This document shows positions 61,479 to 64,000 of a stretch of DNA of 64,000 nucleotides, one piece after another. Made by a program: the position numbers and the translations under genes. Every line of letters starts with the position of its first letter. Positions within the stretch are counted from its first letter, which is position 1. Source of the stretch: Fuscovulum sp. (lineage in GTDB: Bacteria; Pseudomonadota; Alphaproteobacteria; Rhodobacterales; Rhodobacteraceae). The notes beneath the pieces are model-generated. The model worked only from the letters and a program-made list of their open reading frames with translations. It was not told the DNA's origin and made no database searches. The stretch covers positions 454,501 through 518,500 of the forward strand of contig CP136571.1 of assembly GCA_035192965.1 (NCBI GenBank), read 5' to 3'.

Positions 61479-62585
61479 ATGATGCAGAACACCCGGCCCA
61501 CGCTTGCACCCACCATCGTTGAACGCCTGTCGCGCGCGCGGGTCGACCTGCGCATGGGTGTGCCCGTGGTGATGACAGGCGATGGCCGCGCCATGCTGGT
61601 CGTCGCGGTTGAGGCATTGGAACCAGCCCGCCTTGCCGCCCTGCGCGCCTTGGGTCAGCCGGAACTTGCACTGACCGCGCGGCGTGCCGAAACGCTCAAG
61701 ACCCCGGCCTATGACGGCGACATCGCCCGTATTCTGGTGCCCGAAGGAATGGGCGTCGATTGGCTGCGCGCGCTGGCCGACCCGGCCGATGATCTGCGCG
61801 TGCCGCTGAAGGGGCCGCTGCGCGCGCTGCGCGACGGATCATCCGATCTGCACCGCGCCGCGCTGCATCTGGTGAAATCCGCCCATCTTCTGCCCGCCGC
61901 CCTGCTGGTGCCCGTGACGCACGGTCTGGCCTTGGCCGAAGAACACGCCCTGACGCTGCTGCCGCTGGCCGAGATTGCGCCGGAACTGTCGCGCATGTCG
62001 CCGCTGCATCCGGTGGTGAATGCCCGCCTGCCGATGCAGGCCGCGCAGGCCGGGCGTGTGCATATCTTCCGCCCGGAAGACGGTGGTGAGGAACATTACG
62101 CCATCGAAATCGGTCGCCCTGACCGCAGCCTTCCCGTTCTGGCGCGGCTACATTCGGCCTGCTTTACCGGCGATGTGCTGGGCAGCCTGAAATGTGACTG
62201 CGGCCCGCAACTGCGCGCGGCGCTGGCCCAGATGGGCGACGAAGGGGCGGGGGTCCTCCTCTACCTCAATCAGGAAGGGCGCGGCATCGGGCTGGCCAAC
62301 AAGATGCGCGCCTATTCGCTGCAGGATCAGGGCTTTGATACGGTCGAGGCCAATCACCGCCTTGGTTTCGAGGATGACGAGCGGGATTTCCGCATCGGCG
62401 CGGGGATCCTGCGCAAGATGGGCTTTTCCTCGGTCCGCCTGCTGACCAACAATCCCAACAAGCTGGCGATGATGGAATCGTGCGGGGTGGCCGTGGCCGA
62501 ACGTGTGCCGCTGAAGGTGGGCCAAACAGCGCAGAACGCCGCTTATCTGGCCACCAAGGCCGCGAAATCGGGGCATCTGCTGTGA
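61479..62585 (+). CDS. ribA: GTP cyclohydrolase II RibA with N-terminal extension
   Basis: RibA converts GTP into the first riboflavin intermediate. The protein is 368 residues: a ~170-residue N-terminal region of unknown type, then the cyclohydrolase domain. The zinc cysteines are Cys228, Cys239 and Cys241 (CFTGDVLGSLKCDC); NQEGRGIGLANKMRAY and TNNPNKLAMMESCGV are further signatures. The N-terminal part may be a degenerate dihydroxybutanone-phosphate synthase-like domain, which is inference. Its stop overlaps the GTG start of the L,D-transpeptidase gene. Confidence 0.93.
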   Translation: MMQNTRPTLAPTIVERLSRARVDLRMGVPVVMTGDGRAMLVVAVEALEPARLAALRALGQPELALTARRAETLKTPAYDGDIARILVPEGMGVDWLRALADPADDLRVPLKGPLRALRDGSSDLHRAALHLVKSAHLLPAALLVPVTHGLALAEEHALTLLPLAEIAPELSRMSPLHPVVNARLPMQAAQAGRVHIFRPEDGGEEHYAIEIGRPDRSLPVLARLHSACFTGDVLGSLKCDCGPQLRAALAQMGDEGAGVLLYLNQEGRGIGLANKMRAYSLQDQGFDTVEANHRLGFEDDERDFRIGAGILRKMGFSSVRLLTNNPNKLAMMESCGVAVAERVPLKVGQTAQNAAYLATKAAKSGHLL

Positions 62586-63091
62586 CGCCCACCGATCTGG
62601 TGGTCACCCGCTGGGGTGCACGCTTCATGGGGCGGGTGTTTCCCTGTTCCGTCGGTCGCGGTGGCATCGTTCCCGCCCGCGCGAAACGCGAAGGCGATGG
62701 CGCCACCCCGGCAGGAGAGCACGGCTTCGTCGGGATGCTCTACCGGCCCGACCGCCTGTCGCCATCGCAACTGCCCGATTGGGCGCTGCCTTTTGGCCCG
62801 TCCGACCTGTGGTCGGATGACAGCCGCGATCCGGACTACAACCTTATGGTCCGCGCCCCACATCCCTGGTCGCATGAACGGCTGACACGGCCCGATCCGA
62901 TGTATGACCTGATCCTTCTGACCGATTGGAACTGGCCCCAGGCCGATCCGGGCCGGGGATCGGCGATCTTTGTTCACACATGGCGGCGGCCTCGGCACCC
63001 CACGGCGGGCTGCGTCGCCTTTGCGCAGAACGATCTGCTCTGGATCGCCAACCGCATCCGGCACCGGACAAGACTGATCATCCGGGGCTGA
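62582..63091 (+). CDS. YkuD-type L,D-transpeptidase without a visible signal peptide
   Basis: The start is the GTG that overlaps the ribA stop (GTGA), giving 169 residues. The YkuD active-site pattern is SAIFVHTW (His132) followed by HPTAGCVAF with the catalytic Cys144. This domain makes 3-3 peptidoglycan cross-links or attaches outer-membrane proteins. However, no N-terminal signal or membrane helix is present, although the usual site of action is the periplasm. Either the start is different, export uses another route, or the substrate is intracellular. The coupling to ribA is unusual. Confidence 0.85.
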   Translation: MTPTDLVVTRWGARFMGRVFPCSVGRGGIVPARAKREGDGATPAGEHGFVGMLYRPDRLSPSQLPDWALPFGPSDLWSDDSRDPDYNLMVRAPHPWSHERLTRPDPMYDLILLTDWNWPQADPGRGSAIFVHTWRRPRHPTAGCVAFAQNDLLWIANRIRHRTRLIIRG

Positions 63092-63153
63092 ATCACCCTT
63101 TCCAAACCGCTTTGGCCTGCCTAATCTGCGCGCAGTTTGGGGGAGGGACCACC

Positions 63154-64000
63154 ATGCCACGCACGCCGTCCGTTGCGGATGACGAAATCTTTGCCCTGCG
63201 CCTTGATCGCAGCGCGCCGGATCTCTGGCCGATGCTGGAGGCGCTCTATGGCCAACACCCCGACTATGCCACCTTTCGTGCCGCCCTTCTCAAGGCGATG
63301 CAAAAGGCGTGGGCTGACCGCGCCCCTGATCTGAAACGGCTGGACCTTCGGCGCGATCTGGAACCCGACTGGTTCCAGCGCAGCGATATGGCGGGCTATG
63401 TCTTCTACATCGACCGCTTTGCCGGAACATTGACCAACGTTCTGGAAAAGCTGGATTATCTGGAAGAGCTTGGCATCACCTATGTTCACTTCATGCCCTG
63501 CCTGAAGCCCCGCCCGGGCGACAGCGATGGCGGCTATTCAGTGATGGATTACCGCGCCATCAACCCCGCCTACGGCACGATGGCGGATTTTGAGACCGTC
63601 ACCGCAGAACTGCGCAAACGCGGCATTTCGGTCTGCATTGACCTTGTCCTGAACCACACCGCGAAAGAACACGCTTGGGCGAAAAAAGCCGCCAAGGGCG
63701 ATGTGAAACATCAAGACTACTACCTGATGTTCGATACCCCCGATCTTCCAAAGCGGTATGAGGAAACGCTGGTCGAGGTGTTCCCCGACAACGCCCCCGG
63801 CAACTTCACCCATTACCCCGATTTCGGCAAATGGGTCTGGACCACCTTCAACGAACATCAGTGGGATCTGAACTGGGCCAACCCGCAGGTCTTCCTCGAA
63901 ATCGCGGAAATCATGCTGTTCCTCGCCAATCGCGGTGTGGATGTGCTGCGGCTGGATGCCGTGGCTTTCATGTGGAAGCGCCTCGGCACACGCTGCCAAT
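63154..64000 (+). CDS. Amylosucrase-type GH13 glucosidase, N-terminal part (3' end outside window)
   Basis: The frame is open from an ATG after a ggggggaggg site to the window end. The helical N-terminal domain (about 1-70) is followed by the GH13 barrel: YVHFMPCLKPRPGDSDGGYSVMDYRAINPAYGT, the conserved region I IDLVLNHTAKEHAW, and region II GVDVLRLDAVAFMWKRLGT with nucleophile Asp268. The segment order and the RLDAVAFMWKRLGT match amylosucrase, which builds glucans from sucrose, and the related sucrose hydrolases. The last conserved regions lie outside the window, so exact activity is not settled. It is plus-strand, 62 bases after the L,D-transpeptidase gene. Confidence 0.88.
   Translation, partial: MPRTPSVADDEIFALRLDRSAPDLWPMLEALYGQHPDYATFRAALLKAMQKAWADRAPDLKRLDLRRDLEPDWFQRSDMAGYVFYIDRFAGTLTNVLEKLDYLEELGITYVHFMPCLKPRPGDSDGGYSVMDYRAINPAYGTMADFETVTAELRKRGISVCIDLVLNHTAKEHAWAKKAAKGDVKHQDYYLMFDTPDLPKRYEETLVEVFPDNAPGNFTHYPDFGKWVWTTFNEHQWDLNWANPQVFLEIAEIMLFLANRGVDVLRLDAVAFMWKRLGTRCQ

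Noticed and set aside
1..64000. tRNA, rRNA, insertion sequences, phage or defence islands
   Set aside because: I found no cloverleaf signature, no transposase or integrase, and no restriction, toxin-antitoxin or CRISPR genes; the small HNH gene has no methylase partner.

Overview
The window looks like chromosomal DNA from an alphaproteobacterium of the Rhodobacterales (Rhodobacter/Tabrizicola/Gemmobacter-like). It is GC-rich throughout. The best markers are a DUF4170-waaA-lpxK lipid A cluster, a leuS-lptE-holA-DUF3576 neighbourhood, a purH-lspA-DUF3035-M16-M16-mutL run, two small Rhodobacter-type porins, and an rpoE-chrR pair facing a five-gene operon laid out like the singlet-oxygen locus known from Rhodobacter sphaeroides. 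I see no insertion sequence, prophage, CRISPR array, rRNA or tRNA. Nearly all genes are intact; the first gene and the last gene are cut by the window edges.

Layout. 1-6 kb: end of a CaiB-type CoA transferase, lipid A/Kdo genes on the minus strand, and a DEAD-box RNA helicase with a repetitive basic tail. 6-13 kb: an IMPase-family phosphatase coupled to tldE/pmbA, a secreted DUF2125 protein, an SDR/crotonase pair, a small HNH protein and a TIGR03862-type flavoprotein. 12.8-18.2 kb: a polyamine (putrescine-type) ABC transporter operon ending in an aminobutyraldehyde-type dehydrogenase. 18.5-25.8 kb: a LysR regulator, GAF and HPP-CBS proteins, then leuS-lptE-holA and a DUF3576 lipoprotein. 26-30.6 kb: two paralogous porins flanking a TPR-sulfotransferase. 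30.6-39.6 kb: YggS, LysR, an S49 peptidase with a zinc-ribbon microprotein and a pteridine-reductase-like SDR, an AT-rich spacer with a perfect DnaA box, then uvrC, rbfA, dapB, SDHAF4-like and rsmB. 39.6-45.7 kb: the sigma-E/ChrR stress locus. 45.7-59.9 kb: hutD-like, rmuC, mutL, two M16 peptidases, DUF3035, lspA, purH, heparinase-like, two saccharopine-pathway dehydrogenases and xthA, all on the minus strand. 60-64 kb: a small secreted protein, an OmpR-type response regulator, ribA coupled to an L,D-transpeptidase, and the start of an amylosucrase-type glucosidase.

How the genes work together. Many neighbours overlap by 1-14 bases (ATGA, GTGA or TGATG junctions), so translational coupling is common. 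The polyamine operon joins uptake to oxidation of the aldehyde product. rpoE-chrR and the FAD oxidoreductase operon diverge from a 265-bp spacer carrying two sigma-E-like promoters with identical -35 hexamers and identical 18-nt spacers. The saccharopine pair would degrade lysine. MutL has the endonuclease motifs expected of a MutH-less mismatch repair system.

The least explained structures are non-coding: a two-hairpin palindromic element found at 39.6 and 57.98 kb, an array of four consecutive hairpins at 49.3 kb, a 15-bp motif shared by the two porin upstream regions, and the AT-rich DnaA-box spacer at 34.0-34.3 kb. I found no clear new defence or mobile system in this window.
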